Assembly (NCBI RefSeq): GCF_003148565.1
Contig: NZ_QGGL01000003.1
Location: forward strand, 124,001 to 188,000
Reading direction: 5' to 3'
Length of the DNA: 64,000 bases
Source of the DNA: Tumebacillus permanentifrigoris
GTDB lineage: Bacteria > Bacillota > Bacilli > Tumebacillales > Tumebacillaceae
Part shown: positions 30,743-39,121 of the stretch, one piece after another
How the letters are laid out: each line of letters begins with the position of its first letter
Numbering within the stretch: position 1 is the first letter of the stretch
Program-made: the position numbers and the translations under genes
The notes under the pieces: model-generated
Seen by the model: the letters and a program-made list of their open reading frames with translations, nothing else
Told to the model about the DNA's origin: nothing
The model's database searches: none

Positions 30743-32083
30743 ATGAAGCGCGATTACACCGTGGAAGACATCCAACGTCTGGCGAAGGAAGAGAACGTTC
30801 GTTACATCCGTCTGCAGTTCACTGACCTGCTGGGCGTTATCAAAAATGTAGAGATTCCGGTCTCCCAGCTCGACAAGGCTCTCGATAACAAGATGATGTT
30901 CGACGGCTCCTCCATCGATGGATTCGTTCGCATCGAAGAATCCGACATGTACCTCTACCCGGACCTCTCCACCTGGCTCGTGTTCCCGTGGGAAACCGAA
31001 AAGGGCTGGAAAGTGGCTCGCCTGATCTGTGACATCTACATGCCGGATGGCACCCCGTTCGCGGGCGACCCGCGCGGCGTGTTGAAAAAAGCGATGAACG
31101 AAATGCGCGCACTTGGTTTCTCCGAGTTCAACGTCGGCCCGGAGCCGGAGTTCTTCCTGTTCAAGCTCGATGAAAAAGGCAACGTCACCACCGAAGTCAA
31201 TGACAAAGGCGGCTACTTCGACCTCGCGCCGGTCGACGAAGGCGAAAACTGCCGTCGTGAGATCGTGCTGGTCCTCGAAGAGATGGGCTTTGAAATCGAA
31301 GCGTCTCACCACGAAGTTGCAGTCGGTCAACATGAGATCGACTTCAAATACTCGGATGCTGTCACCGCAGCAGACAACATCATGACCTTCAAACTGGTTG
31401 TCAAAACCATCGCTCGCAAACACGGCCTGCATGCAACCTTCATGCCGAAACCGATCTTTGGCATCAACGGCTCTGGCATGCACTGCCACCAATCCTTGTT
31501 CATCAAGGGCGAGAACGCGTTCTACGATGAGTCGGATGAACTCGGCCTCTCCAAAACCGCGAAGCACTACCTGGCGGGTATCCTCGCACACGCTCGTTCG
31601 TTTGCAGCGATCACCAACCCGACCGTCAACTCCTACAAGCGCCTCGTACCGGGCTACGAAGCACCGTGCTACATCGCATGGTCTGCGAAAAACCGCTCGC
31701 CGCTCGTGCGCATCCCGGCCTCCCGTGGCATGGGTACCCGCGTCGAAGTCCGCAACCCGGACCCGGCTTGCAACCCGTACTTGGCACTGGCTGCAATGCT
31801 CCAATCCGGTCTGGACGGCATCAAGCGCGAATTGCCGCTGGCAGAAGCTGTCAACCGCAACATCTACGTGATGAACGAAGAAGAGCGTCTGGAAAACGGC
31901 ATCCTCTCGCTGCCGGCTTCCCTCAAGGAAGCGATCGACGAGCTGATCTCTGACGAACTGCTCGTTGCAGCACTTGGTGAGCACGCGGTTACGCACTTCG
32001 TCGAAGCGAAGCAAATCGAATGGGATATGTTCCGCACGGCCGTTCACGAGTGGGAACGCGATCAGTACCTGACCACTTACTAA
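30743..32083 (+). CDS. glnA: Type I glutamine synthetase
   Basis: 446 residues, the Bacillus GSI-alpha length. '[22 protein letters not shown]' and '[22 protein letters not shown]' (beta-grasp domain), 'GPEPEFFLF' and '[12 protein letters not shown]' (metal/glutamate site), '[17 protein letters not shown]' and '[17 protein letters not shown]' (ATP and active-site loop). It makes glutamine from glutamate, ammonia and ATP. ATG 30743 has GAGGAGG upstream; the longer in-frame start at 30716 is not supported. No adenylylation-site region typical of GSI-beta, so feedback via GlnR is expected. Confidence 0.96.
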   Translation: MKRDYTVEDIQRLAKEENVRYIRLQFTDLLGVIKNVEIPVSQLDKALDNKMMFDGSSIDGFVRIEESDMYLYPDLSTWLVFPWETEKGWKVARLICDIYMPDGTPFAGDPRGVLKKAMNEMRALGFSEFNVGPEPEFFLFKLDEKGNVTTEVNDKGGYFDLAPVDEGENCRREIVLVLEEMGFEIEASHHEVAVGQHEIDFKYSDAVTAADNIMTFKLVVKTIARKHGLHATFMPKPIFGINGSGMHCHQSLFIKGENAFYDESDELGLSKTAKHYLAGILAHARSFAAITNPTVNSYKRLVPGYEAPCYIAWSAKNRSPLVRIPASRGMGTRVEVRNPDPACNPYLALAAMLQSGLDGIKRELPLAEAVNRNIYVMNEEERLENGILSLPASLKEAIDELISDELLVAALGEHAVTHFVEAKQIEWDMFRTAVHEWERDQYLTTY

Positions 32084-32100
32084 GAAGTAGTGAATACGGA

Positions 32101-32139
32101 GAGAACCTCGCTTCCCTGGGCGAGGTTCTTTTTTTATGC
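32101..32139 (+). terminator. Terminator after glnA
   Basis: GAACCTCGC-TTCCCTGG-GCGAGGTTC followed by seven T. Confidence 0.92.
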
Positions 32140-32178
32140 CCACAGCAGGAATTATCAGACTTTTGGCGAAATAAGGAA

Positions 32179-32194
32179 AGTGGTATAGACCACT
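32179..32194 (+). promoter_or_regulatory. NagR/YvoA-type operator (dre site) before SpoIID/LytB gene
   Basis: AGTGGTATAGACCACT is a perfect 16-base palindrome identical in form to the sites bound by the GntR-family regulators NagR(YvoA)/DasR. It lies 35 bases before the start codon and overlaps a -10-like TATAGA. A second, near-identical copy precedes nagR at 36503. Confidence 0.85.
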
Positions 32195-32228
32195 TTTATA
32201 CCAATAGATAAAAGGGAGGGGAAATGGC

Positions 32229-34190
32229 ATGACAAAGGGAATGAAGATTTTGACCGTGTTCCTGATGATGTTTGCACTCTTGTTCCCGAGTAATGGGGCG
32301 TGGGCTGCGAACGACAACAAGGTGATGGACAGCATAGAGCATGCTCTGGTCGTCAGCGCAATACTGGAAGGCCCGAGCTGGTACTACACGGTGATCACAG
32401 GTGGGCAGGCGATGTCTTACTACACGGAGAACAAATCGTTTGTCGCCACACCAGGGCAGTATGTGAACTTCAAGGCGAAGGATGGTCGGATCGTCGATTT
32501 CCGTGGCGAAGCGGTGACCGCCCCGTATTACCATGAGAAGATCATGGCGAAGGACACAGCCAAGCGCGTGATCGATCTCGAACTGCACGGATCGATCCAG
32601 CTCGCCAGCTCGTATGCGGTGTTTCGCCTCGTCGAGGGGGGGCAAACGGTTCCACAATCGTTGAAAGACATCGCGGTCGGCGTAGAGAATGTAAGCGTTT
32701 TCTACGATGAACAGGAAAAAGCGACCGTGTTGCTGCTGGAAGGCAAGACGCCTGTACAGACGATGCGCGTGGGGATCAACAACTCCGGGTTTGCCTCGCT
32801 TGATCACAGCCGTCTGGACTTCGCGTCCGCAGGTGGCCTGCAAGTCGTGGACAAAAAAGCAAACTGGAGCTACGATGTCGCCTCCAACACGACCGTTGCG
32901 CTCGTGCCGGGCGTCGACGGCACCCATGTGTCGGTAGCGGGCCAAGACCTCTACACCTCGCCGAACCGTCTGTATGTGTACCCGGCAGATGTTGCGATGC
33001 CGGTGCAGATCATGACCTTCAAGCGTGCGTATGGGTATCCGCTGTACCGTGGATTCTTTGAAATCACCCCAGCGGCAACTGCAGGCAAGTTGGCTCTGGT
33101 CAACGAAGTGCAGATCGAGGACTACCTGCGCCAAGTCGTACCGAGCGAAATGCCGGCCTCGTTCGGCCTCGAAGCGCTCAAGGCACAAAGCGTTGCCGCG
33201 CGCACCTATGCGCTGGGCGACTATGAAAGCAACCGCTATGCGACGAAGGGCTTCCACGTCGATGACTCGACGTTGAGCCAAGTGTACAACAACAGCGCGG
33301 AGAACGCGTTGACCTCGCAGGCTGTCTCTGAAACGAGCGGACTCGTGATGAAGAGCGGCGATGCGCTGGTCGATGCTCGCTACTACTCGACTTCGGGTGG
33401 TTATGGCGCGGCGAAACACGAAGTTTGGGCGGATGGCAACGGAGCTTTCCCAGGCGTGCCGATCGGCTACCTCAATGCCAAAAGCTACGTGTACGACCCG
33501 AACGCAGCGGGCGAGTTGCTCAACCTGAACACGCAGGATGAAGCAGCGCTGAATGCGTTCTACAAAGACCTCTCGCTCAAAGGCTACGATTCTGAGTCGT
33601 ACTACTTCCGTTGGAAAGTCGCGTTCTCCCGCACCGAGTTGGAGAACACGATCAACAAAAACCTCGCAGGTCGCTACCAAGCGGACCCGACGGCAATTCT
33701 GACCCAAGACGCGAGCGGGCAGTTCGTCTCGAAGCCGATCCCGGCCACTGGCGTCGGCACGGTCCGCAACCTCTCCGTCAGCAAGCGTGGGGCGGGCGGC
33801 AACATGATGGAATTGGTCGTGGAAACCAGCACGGGCACGTACAAGATCGTGAAGGAGTACAACATCCGCTTCACGGTGCGTCCCAGCAACCTCTACACCG
33901 GGGGCAAGGATGTCCTGCTGTCCCGTGCCAAGGGCGGTGCTACTGCGTATGATCCGAATTTCGTGCTGAAGAACTACACGATCCTCCCGTCCGCGTTTGC
34001 CACGTTTGACCTCGCGCGCGACGCAGCCGGCAACCTGACCTCCGTCACGTTCTTTGGCGGCGGCAATGGTCACGGTGTGGGGATGAGCCAATACGGGGCC
34101 TCCAGCCTCGGACTCTCGGGCTGGTCGTATGATCGGATCTTGAACGCGTACTACAGCGGTATGTCGTTGGTGAACGTGTACGAGATGTAA
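32229..34190 (+). CDS. Secreted SpoIID/LytB-domain protein
   Basis: 653 residues with a signal peptide (about 1-27, AWA). After a long N-terminal region, the SpoIID/LytB domain spans about 270-420, with 'YLRQVVPSEMPASFGLEALKAQSVAARTYAL' and the later 'GHGVGMSQYGASSLGLSGWSYDRIL'. SpoIID is a lytic transglycosylase acting on denuded glycan during engulfment; LytB-type members modulate amidases. At 650 residues this copy is larger than SpoIID and LytB-like exported homologues. GGGAGGGG precedes the ATG. The perfect NagR-type operator upstream places it in the amino-sugar regulon, which is unusual for this family. Confidence 0.88.
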   Translation: MTKGMKILTVFLMMFALLFPSNGAWAANDNKVMDSIEHALVVSAILEGPSWYYTVITGGQAMSYYTENKSFVATPGQYVNFKAKDGRIVDFRGEAVTAPYYHEKIMAKDTAKRVIDLELHGSIQLASSYAVFRLVEGGQTVPQSLKDIAVGVENVSVFYDEQEKATVLLLEGKTPVQTMRVGINNSGFASLDHSRLDFASAGGLQVVDKKANWSYDVASNTTVALVPGVDGTHVSVAGQDLYTSPNRLYVYPADVAMPVQIMTFKRAYGYPLYRGFFEITPAATAGKLALVNEVQIEDYLRQVVPSEMPASFGLEALKAQSVAARTYALGDYESNRYATKGFHVDDSTLSQVYNNSAENALTSQAVSETSGLVMKSGDALVDARYYSTSGGYGAAKHEVWADGNGAFPGVPIGYLNAKSYVYDPNAAGELLNLNTQDEAALNAFYKDLSLKGYDSESYYFRWKVAFSRTELENTINKNLAGRYQADPTAILTQDASGQFVSKPIPATGVGTVRNLSVSKRGAGGNMMELVVETSTGTYKIVKEYNIRFTVRPSNLYTGGKDVLLSRAKGGATAYDPNFVLKNYTILPSAFATFDLARDAAGNLTSVTFFGGGNGHGVGMSQYGASSLGLSGWSYDRILNAYYSGMSLVNVYEM

Positions 34191-34214
34191 GGAGGTACGA
34201 AGGAGTCGGACGAG

Positions 34215-34252
34215 GAAAAACCACGGGGCACGCAGCCGTGGTTTTTTTTCGT
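34215..34252 (+). terminator. Terminator after SpoIID/LytB gene
   Basis: AAAAACCACGG and CCGTGGTTTTT form a stem followed by further T. Confidence 0.92.
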
Positions 34253-34376
34253 ATACTCTTCCTGCAAAGTCTCTTCGAGATGAGGGGGGAGGGATCGGCG
34301 AGAGGGGCTTCTCATGTTCCGTGGAACTGGTAAAATAGGAAGTGTTTAACTTACCAGTAGCTTGGGAGGGATCTGT

Positions 34377-34889
34377 TTGTCGCACGAATGGGTGGTTACA
34401 GAACTCCAACATCCGAGGGAGCAGGACGTAACGGAGCTCGCGGAGTTACTCTGCGTCGTGGTGGAGGAGGGGGCTTCGGTGGGGTTTTTACCACCGCTGC
34501 GTGCAGCAGAAGCGCTCGCGTACTGGAAGGGGGTCTGGGCTCCCCATGTCAAGGTCTGGACTGTCTCTCGAAACGAGCGAATCGTGGGAACTGTGCAACT
34601 AGATCTGTGTCAGAAACCAAACGGCAGCCATCGGGCTGAGATCGCAAAATTGATGGTACACCCGGCGTCCAGAGGCCAAGGCATTGCGCGAGCCTTGATG
34701 AAGGTAGCCGAGGCTTGTGCAGTCGCTGACGGTCGAACGTTGCTGGTATTGGATACGCGTGCGGGGGACCCATCGAATTTGCTGTATCAATCCCTCAACT
34801 ATATCGAGGCTGGACGAATCCCCGAGTATGCACGATCTGCAGACGGGGAGCTGCACGCGACCGTTTTCTATTACAAGCGCTTGTCCTGA
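34377..34889 (+). CDS. GNAT-family N-acetyltransferase
   Basis: 170 residues from TTG 34377, six bases after GGGAGGG. The acetyl-CoA-binding motif A is clear: 'AEIAKLMVHPASRGQGIARALMKVAEACAVADG'. The 'LLYQSLNYIEAGRIPEYARS' end is typical of small amine acetyltransferases. Its stop is 24 bases before the GH84 gene, so the two may be co-transcribed; an amino-sugar or muropeptide substrate is possible from context only. Confidence 0.85.
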   Translation: MSHEWVVTELQHPREQDVTELAELLCVVVEEGASVGFLPPLRAAEALAYWKGVWAPHVKVWTVSRNERIVGTVQLDLCQKPNGSHRAEIAKLMVHPASRGQGIARALMKVAEACAVADGRTLLVLDTRAGDPSNLLYQSLNYIEAGRIPEYARSADGELHATVFYYKRLS

Positions 34890-34913
34890 CAAACTTGAAA
34901 TAAGGAGGCGAGC

Positions 34914-36461
34914 TTGATAAAAACTACAACGAAGCTCTTTCTAGGGCTCGGATTCGTCCTGTTGGCCGGGGTCACAGGGGCTGTTGTTTATGGCAATGGA
35001 CTGTGGAAAGCCACGTCGCACTCCACAGTCCAGCCGCCGACAGTCGTTCCCGCGCCACAACAGACAGCCCTGCCGCCGACCGTCGATCCCGCTGCGCAGA
35101 GCTCAACTGCCTTTGCCATTCGCGGTGTGATTGAAGGCTTCTATGGGCAGCCGTGGTCACAGGAGCAACGGCTTGACATGTTGTCATTCATGAGCGAACA
35201 CCACCTGAACACCTACGTCTACGCGCCCAAGGATGACCCCTACCAACGCTTGCGTTGGGGAGATCCCTACCCTGCAACAGAAGCCTCCCGCATGGCGGCA
35301 CTTGCCAAGCGTGCAAATGAGGTCGGCGTGAAGTTCGTTTATTCGATTTCACCGGGGTTGCCTGCGCCGTTGCCAGGGCAGGTCCTAACTGCCGAGATGG
35401 AGCGGGCGGCGATCACCTGTTCGGCACCTGCTGACCGCGCCAAGTTGGCGGCAAAAGTGGAGCAGATGCGTGGATTCGGTGTGCACACCGTCTTGTTGTC
35501 GTTTGACGATGTGCAGGAACGGTTGCAACCTGCTGATCAGGAAGCATACGGCGGCGACTTGGCGCGGGCGCACGCGGAGCTGGCGAATTGGCTTTTGAAA
35601 AAAGGCCGCGAGCGCGACCCGCAATTCATGCTATGGTTTGCCCCGACCACATACTATGGATTGCAGGACAATCCCTACTGGCAGACGATGCGCACCACGC
35701 TCGATCCACAAGTGCCGGTGATCTGGACAGGGGAGCAGATCCTCTCTCCGCGCATCACGGTGGCACAAGCGGATGCGGCAGCTACCTTGCTTGGACGACA
35801 GCCACTGGTATGGGATAACTATCCAGTCAACGATTTCACCTATGCGATCAAAAAGAAACCGGAACTGTTTCTCGGCCCGCTTGAAGGTCGCGATCCCGAA
35901 CTCGGCACGCACACCGCAGGGTTGCTTTCCAACCCGATGCTCCAACCGGAAGCGTCAAAAATTGCCCTCGCGACGATCGGTGATTATCTCGACCATCCGA
36001 ATACCTATCGCCCGGAGGTTGCATGGGCAACGGCCGTGCAGGAAGTGGTAGGCGGAGGCGCGTTCGAACCGCTGTTGACGTTCGCCAAGTATGCGGTCAA
36101 AAGTCCTGTCCACACGGCGGGCAACCCCGATTTTGCCAAAAAAGTCGCGGCGTATCAAGCGAATCACGCAGATGTCGCACCGCTGCGGGCCGAACTGGAA
36201 ACCTTGCGCGACCTCCCGCAAGAGGTCCACGCGACCGTGGAGAATCAGGCATTGCTCGCGGAGATCGACCCGTGGCTGAACAAACTCGCCGCCGAGGGAG
36301 TGGCCGGATTGCTCGCGCTCGACTTGGCGCAAAAGGGGGCGAACGACCCTGCGCATGCCGACCTGCGCCGCCAACTGGATGCAAAACTGCGGACGCTCGC
36401 CGGGGACCCGACGACGATTGGTTCTGAAGTCTACGAGTTTGCAAAATCAATCGAAAAATGA
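34914..36461 (+). CDS. Exported GH84-family beta-N-acetylglucosaminidase
   Basis: 515 residues, TTG start after AAGGAGG. A signal peptide or signal anchor (about 8-28) is followed by a Pro/Thr linker (to about 65) and a GH84 catalytic domain starting 'IRGVIEGFYGQPWS'. The catalytic Asp pair is D198-D199 in 'LLSFDDVQ'; 'VIWTGEQILS' and 'PLVWDNYPVNDF' line the pocket. GH84 enzymes remove terminal beta-GlcNAc using substrate-assisted catalysis (hyaluronidase/NagJ, O-GlcNAcase). It would trim glycans outside the cell to feed the salvage genes that follow. It sits upstream of the nagR operator. Confidence 0.88.
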   Translation: MIKTTTKLFLGLGFVLLAGVTGAVVYGNGLWKATSHSTVQPPTVVPAPQQTALPPTVDPAAQSSTAFAIRGVIEGFYGQPWSQEQRLDMLSFMSEHHLNTYVYAPKDDPYQRLRWGDPYPATEASRMAALAKRANEVGVKFVYSISPGLPAPLPGQVLTAEMERAAITCSAPADRAKLAAKVEQMRGFGVHTVLLSFDDVQERLQPADQEAYGGDLARAHAELANWLLKKGRERDPQFMLWFAPTTYYGLQDNPYWQTMRTTLDPQVPVIWTGEQILSPRITVAQADAAATLLGRQPLVWDNYPVNDFTYAIKKKPELFLGPLEGRDPELGTHTAGLLSNPMLQPEASKIALATIGDYLDHPNTYRPEVAWATAVQEVVGGGAFEPLLTFAKYAVKSPVHTAGNPDFAKKVAAYQANHADVAPLRAELETLRDLPQEVHATVENQALLAEIDPWLNKLAAEGVAGLLALDLAQKGANDPAHADLRRQLDAKLRTLAGDPTTIGSEVYEFAKSIEK

Positions 36462-36502
36462 CAGCACACAGGCAGGATAAGGTTGAATGGTTGCGAATAT
36501 AT

Positions 36503-36518
36503 AGTGGTATAGACCTCT
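36503..36518 (+). promoter_or_regulatory. NagR/YvoA-type operator before nagR operon
   Basis: AGTGGTATAGACCTCT differs from the perfect palindrome at 32179 by one base. It lies 18 bases before the nagR start, overlapping the presumed -10, so autoregulation of the salvage operon is likely. Confidence 0.85.
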
Positions 36519-36536
36519 ATAACTTAGGTGAAGCAG

Positions 36537-37271
36537 ATGCTAAACAAACACATACCAATCCCGCTCTACTATCAATTAAAAGAAAAACTATCTGCCGCCA
36601 TCCTGCAAGGTGAATTGCCGCCCGGTGCGTTGTTGCCCTCGGAGCGTGAATTGTCAGACCACTATGAGATCTCCCGCATGACTGTGCGGCAGGCCCTTGG
36701 TGAGATGGTGAAGGAAGGGCTGCTCGTCCGCGAACAAGGCAAGGGGACTTTTGTCGCCGAGCCGAAAATCGCCCAAGGGTTGCTCAAACTCACCTCATTT
36801 AGCGAGGACATGCGCAGTCGCGGGCTCAAGCCCGATTCGCAAGTTCGCGCCGTATACGTGCAGAACGCAAACGCCCATGTGGCGTCTGCGCTCCGCTTGA
36901 GTCGAAGTGGTGAGAGCCAACAGGTGATCATCTACGAGCGCGTCAGGCTCGCCGACCAGAAACCGATGGCGTATGAGATTTCCCACCTCCCGTTGCGTCG
37001 ATTCCCGGAGTTGGAGCACGAGACGTTGCACTCCGCGTCGCTCTACACCTTGTTAGAGGAGAAGTACGGACTGACGATCCGCTATGCCCGTCAGACCATC
37101 GAAGTCGGGCTCTCTCGACCGGCAGAGTCGGAGATCCTCGGCATCCCGGTCGGATCGGCGATCTTGTTGATCGAACGGACGACTTTTGATGTGGATGACG
37201 AACCGATCGAGTTCGTCAAGTCGGTCTATCGCGGTGACCGGTACAAACTCTACGCCGAGTTGCACCGCTAG
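36537..37271 (+). CDS. nagR: GntR/HutC-family regulator of amino-sugar genes
   Basis: 244 residues. Winged HTH (about 5-75, 'LPPGALLPSERELSDHYEISRMTVRQALGEMVKEGLLVREQGKGTFVAEPKI') and a UTRA effector-binding domain (about 90-235, 'LTSFSEDMRSRGLKPDS', 'ILLIERTTFDVDDEPIEFVKSVYRGDRYKLYAEL'). The alignment with B. subtilis NagR (YvoA) is good from the first residues, which supports ATG 36537 over GTG 36528. NagR senses GlcN-6-P/GlcNAc-6-P and leaves its operators. Two operators of the right type are in the window. Confidence 0.92.
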   Translation: MLNKHIPIPLYYQLKEKLSAAILQGELPPGALLPSERELSDHYEISRMTVRQALGEMVKEGLLVREQGKGTFVAEPKIAQGLLKLTSFSEDMRSRGLKPDSQVRAVYVQNANAHVASALRLSRSGESQQVIIYERVRLADQKPMAYEISHLPLRRFPELEHETLHSASLYTLLEEKYGLTIRYARQTIEVGLSRPAESEILGIPVGSAILLIERTTFDVDDEPIEFVKSVYRGDRYKLYAELHR

Positions 37272-37286
37272 GAGGTCGAGCGAGAG

Positions 37287-38189
37287 ATGCAGGTCTACAT
37301 TGGCATCGACGGTGGCGGGACGAAGACCCGCACAGTCGTTTTTACAGAACAAGGCACGCAACTGCATGACTTGACCACCGCAGGATGCAACATCAACCAC
37401 CACGGCTGGTCTGGGGCGGAGGCGTCCTTGCGCGAGTTGTTTGATCAGTTGCGCGCAACCTTGCCACCCACAGCACAAGTGGCGGCGATCTGTCTCGGGC
37501 TCGCGGGGATCGACCGCGAACCTGAGCGGTTGCGCATGGAATTCTGGGTTGCAAATCAGTGGCCAGAGGCAGCGGTGCGTGTCGTCCATGATGCGTTGAT
37601 CGCACTGGCGGCGGGTACTGAGCAACGAGAAGGCATCGTGTTGATCGCAGGCACAGGCTCTGTCGCCTATGGGCGCAATGCGGCCGGCGTGGAAGCGCGC
37701 GTCGGCGGGTGGGGCTACCTGCTCGGTGACGAAGGCAGCGGTTATGACATCGGTCGACGAGCGTTGACCGCTGTCTTGCGCCAGAACGATGGGCGCGATC
37801 CACAGACGGCGCTGACCGAACTCGTGTTGAACAGCTACGGGCTGCGCGAGCCAACGGAGTTGATCCCGCTCGTGTATGGAGAGGCTGCCTCCCGGGAGCA
37901 AGTGGCACGGGCGGCGCATCTCGTGTTCGAGGCGGCTGCGAGTGGAGACGCGGTGGCACTTTCCTTGCTGGCCTATGCAGCAGGGGAACTTGCGGCTCAC
38001 GTCGTCGCGCTATTGCAAAAAATGAACTTCACGGCTCAGCGCATCCCTGTCGTGTTAGCGGGTGGGTTGTTTTTTGCCGAAAGTCCATTGCGCGGGCTGT
38101 TGGCAACCGCCCTGCCCGATCACATTGAATTGCGGCTTGGGCAGCCCCCTGTGTTTGGCGCGTTGCGCTTGGCACAGGCGGGCAGGTAA
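37287..38189 (+). CDS. BadF/BadG-type amino-sugar kinase (GlcNAc/MurNAc kinase)
   Basis: 300 residues. ATP-binding phosphate-1 motif 'YIGIDGGGTKTRTVV', 'GLAGIDRE', phosphate-2/adenosine motifs 'LIAGTGSVAYG' and 'VLAGGLFF', as in N-acetylglucosamine kinases of the BadF/BadG/BcrA/BcrD family, including MurK of Clostridium, which phosphorylates both GlcNAc and MurNAc. AGGAGG precedes ATG 37287. With MurQ next door, production of MurNAc-6-P and GlcNAc-6-P from unphosphorylated imported sugars fits an ABC rather than PTS uptake route. Confidence 0.88.
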   Translation: MQVYIGIDGGGTKTRTVVFTEQGTQLHDLTTAGCNINHHGWSGAEASLRELFDQLRATLPPTAQVAAICLGLAGIDREPERLRMEFWVANQWPEAAVRVVHDALIALAAGTEQREGIVLIAGTGSVAYGRNAAGVEARVGGWGYLLGDEGSGYDIGRRALTAVLRQNDGRDPQTALTELVLNSYGLREPTELIPLVYGEAASREQVARAAHLVFEAAASGDAVALSLLAYAAGELAAHVVALLQKMNFTAQRIPVVLAGGLFFAESPLRGLLATALPDHIELRLGQPPVFGALRLAQAGR

Positions 38190-38209
38190 GAAAGGAGTCG
38201 TCGCACAGC

Positions 38210-39121
38210 GTGGAATCGATAGCAAAATTGGCAACAGAACAGACCAACGCGCAGTCGGACACTCTCGACCGCATGTCGGCACTGGAGATCGTCCAGTTGA
38301 TGAACGGCGAGGATCGCACGGTGGCGGAGGCGGTGGCACAGGAAGTGCCGCGCATCGCGGCGGCCGTCGATCAGATCGCGGACAGACTTCGGCGCGGTGG
38401 GCGACTGCTGTATCTAGGAGCTGGCACCAGCGGTCGCCTCGGAGTCCTCGATGCCTCGGAATGCCCGCCAACGTTTGGCATTGAGGCAGACCTTGTCGTG
38501 GGTGTCGTGGCAGGCGGACCTGATGCAGTGGTCGAAGCGCGAGAGGGAGCAGAGGACGACTCGGATGCAGGGGCAACGGATTTGCAAAGCCATCGCTTGA
38601 CCGCTGCGGACATCGTGGTCGGTCTGAGCGCCAGTGGCCGCACACCTTATGTCGCAGGCGGGCTCCGCTACGCCAAGCAGGTCGGTGCTGGAACGGTCGC
38701 GCTCTCCTGCAACCAAGGTGCGGAGATCAGCGCGTTGGCAGAGGTCGCGATTGAAGTGTCGACGGGCCCGGAAGTGCTGATGGGATCGACCCGGCTCAAA
38801 GCGGGCACAGCACAGAAAATGGTGTTGAACATGTTGAGCACCGCTGTGATGGTTCGCTTGGGCAAGGCATACGGCAATCTGATGATCGACGTGAAGCCGA
38901 CCAACGTCAAATTGGTCGACCGGGCGTGCCGGATGTTGATGACGGCGGCGGGTGTGGAGTATGAAACCGCATCGGCAGCGCTCCAAGCATCTGGTCGTCG
39001 GGCCAAAGTCGCGCTGGTGATGTTGAAGACTTCTTGCAGTGTCGACGAAGCCGAACGACGTTTGCAAGCGGCGGACGGATTTGCACGCGCCGCCATCGAG
39101 GAGGGATCGCATGACGCCTAA
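38210..39121 (+). CDS. murQ: N-acetylmuramic acid 6-phosphate etherase
   Basis: 303 residues, GTG start after AAAGGAG. SIS-domain lyase with the MurQ block 'YLGAGTSGRLGVLDASECPPTFG' (about 66-86), 'GLSASGRTPYVAGGLRYA' and 'STGPEVLMGSTRLKAGTAQKMVLNM'; the C-terminal UBA-like helical part is present. It cleaves the lactyl ether of MurNAc-6-P to GlcNAc-6-P and D-lactate. The end overlaps the GH3 gene by 11 bases. Confidence 0.95.
   Translation: MESIAKLATEQTNAQSDTLDRMSALEIVQLMNGEDRTVAEAVAQEVPRIAAAVDQIADRLRRGGRLLYLGAGTSGRLGVLDASECPPTFGIEADLVVGVVAGGPDAVVEAREGAEDDSDAGATDLQSHRLTAADIVVGLSASGRTPYVAGGLRYAKQVGAGTVALSCNQGAEISALAEVAIEVSTGPEVLMGSTRLKAGTAQKMVLNMLSTAVMVRLGKAYGNLMIDVKPTNVKLVDRACRMLMTAAGVEYETASAALQASGRRAKVALVMLKTSCSVDEAERRLQAADGFARAAIEEGSHDA

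Noticed and set aside
30173-34412. Long minus-strand open frames opposite glnA and the SpoIID/LytB gene
   Set aside because: Arg/His/Val-rich shadow products without ribosome sites or domains, lying opposite well-identified genes.
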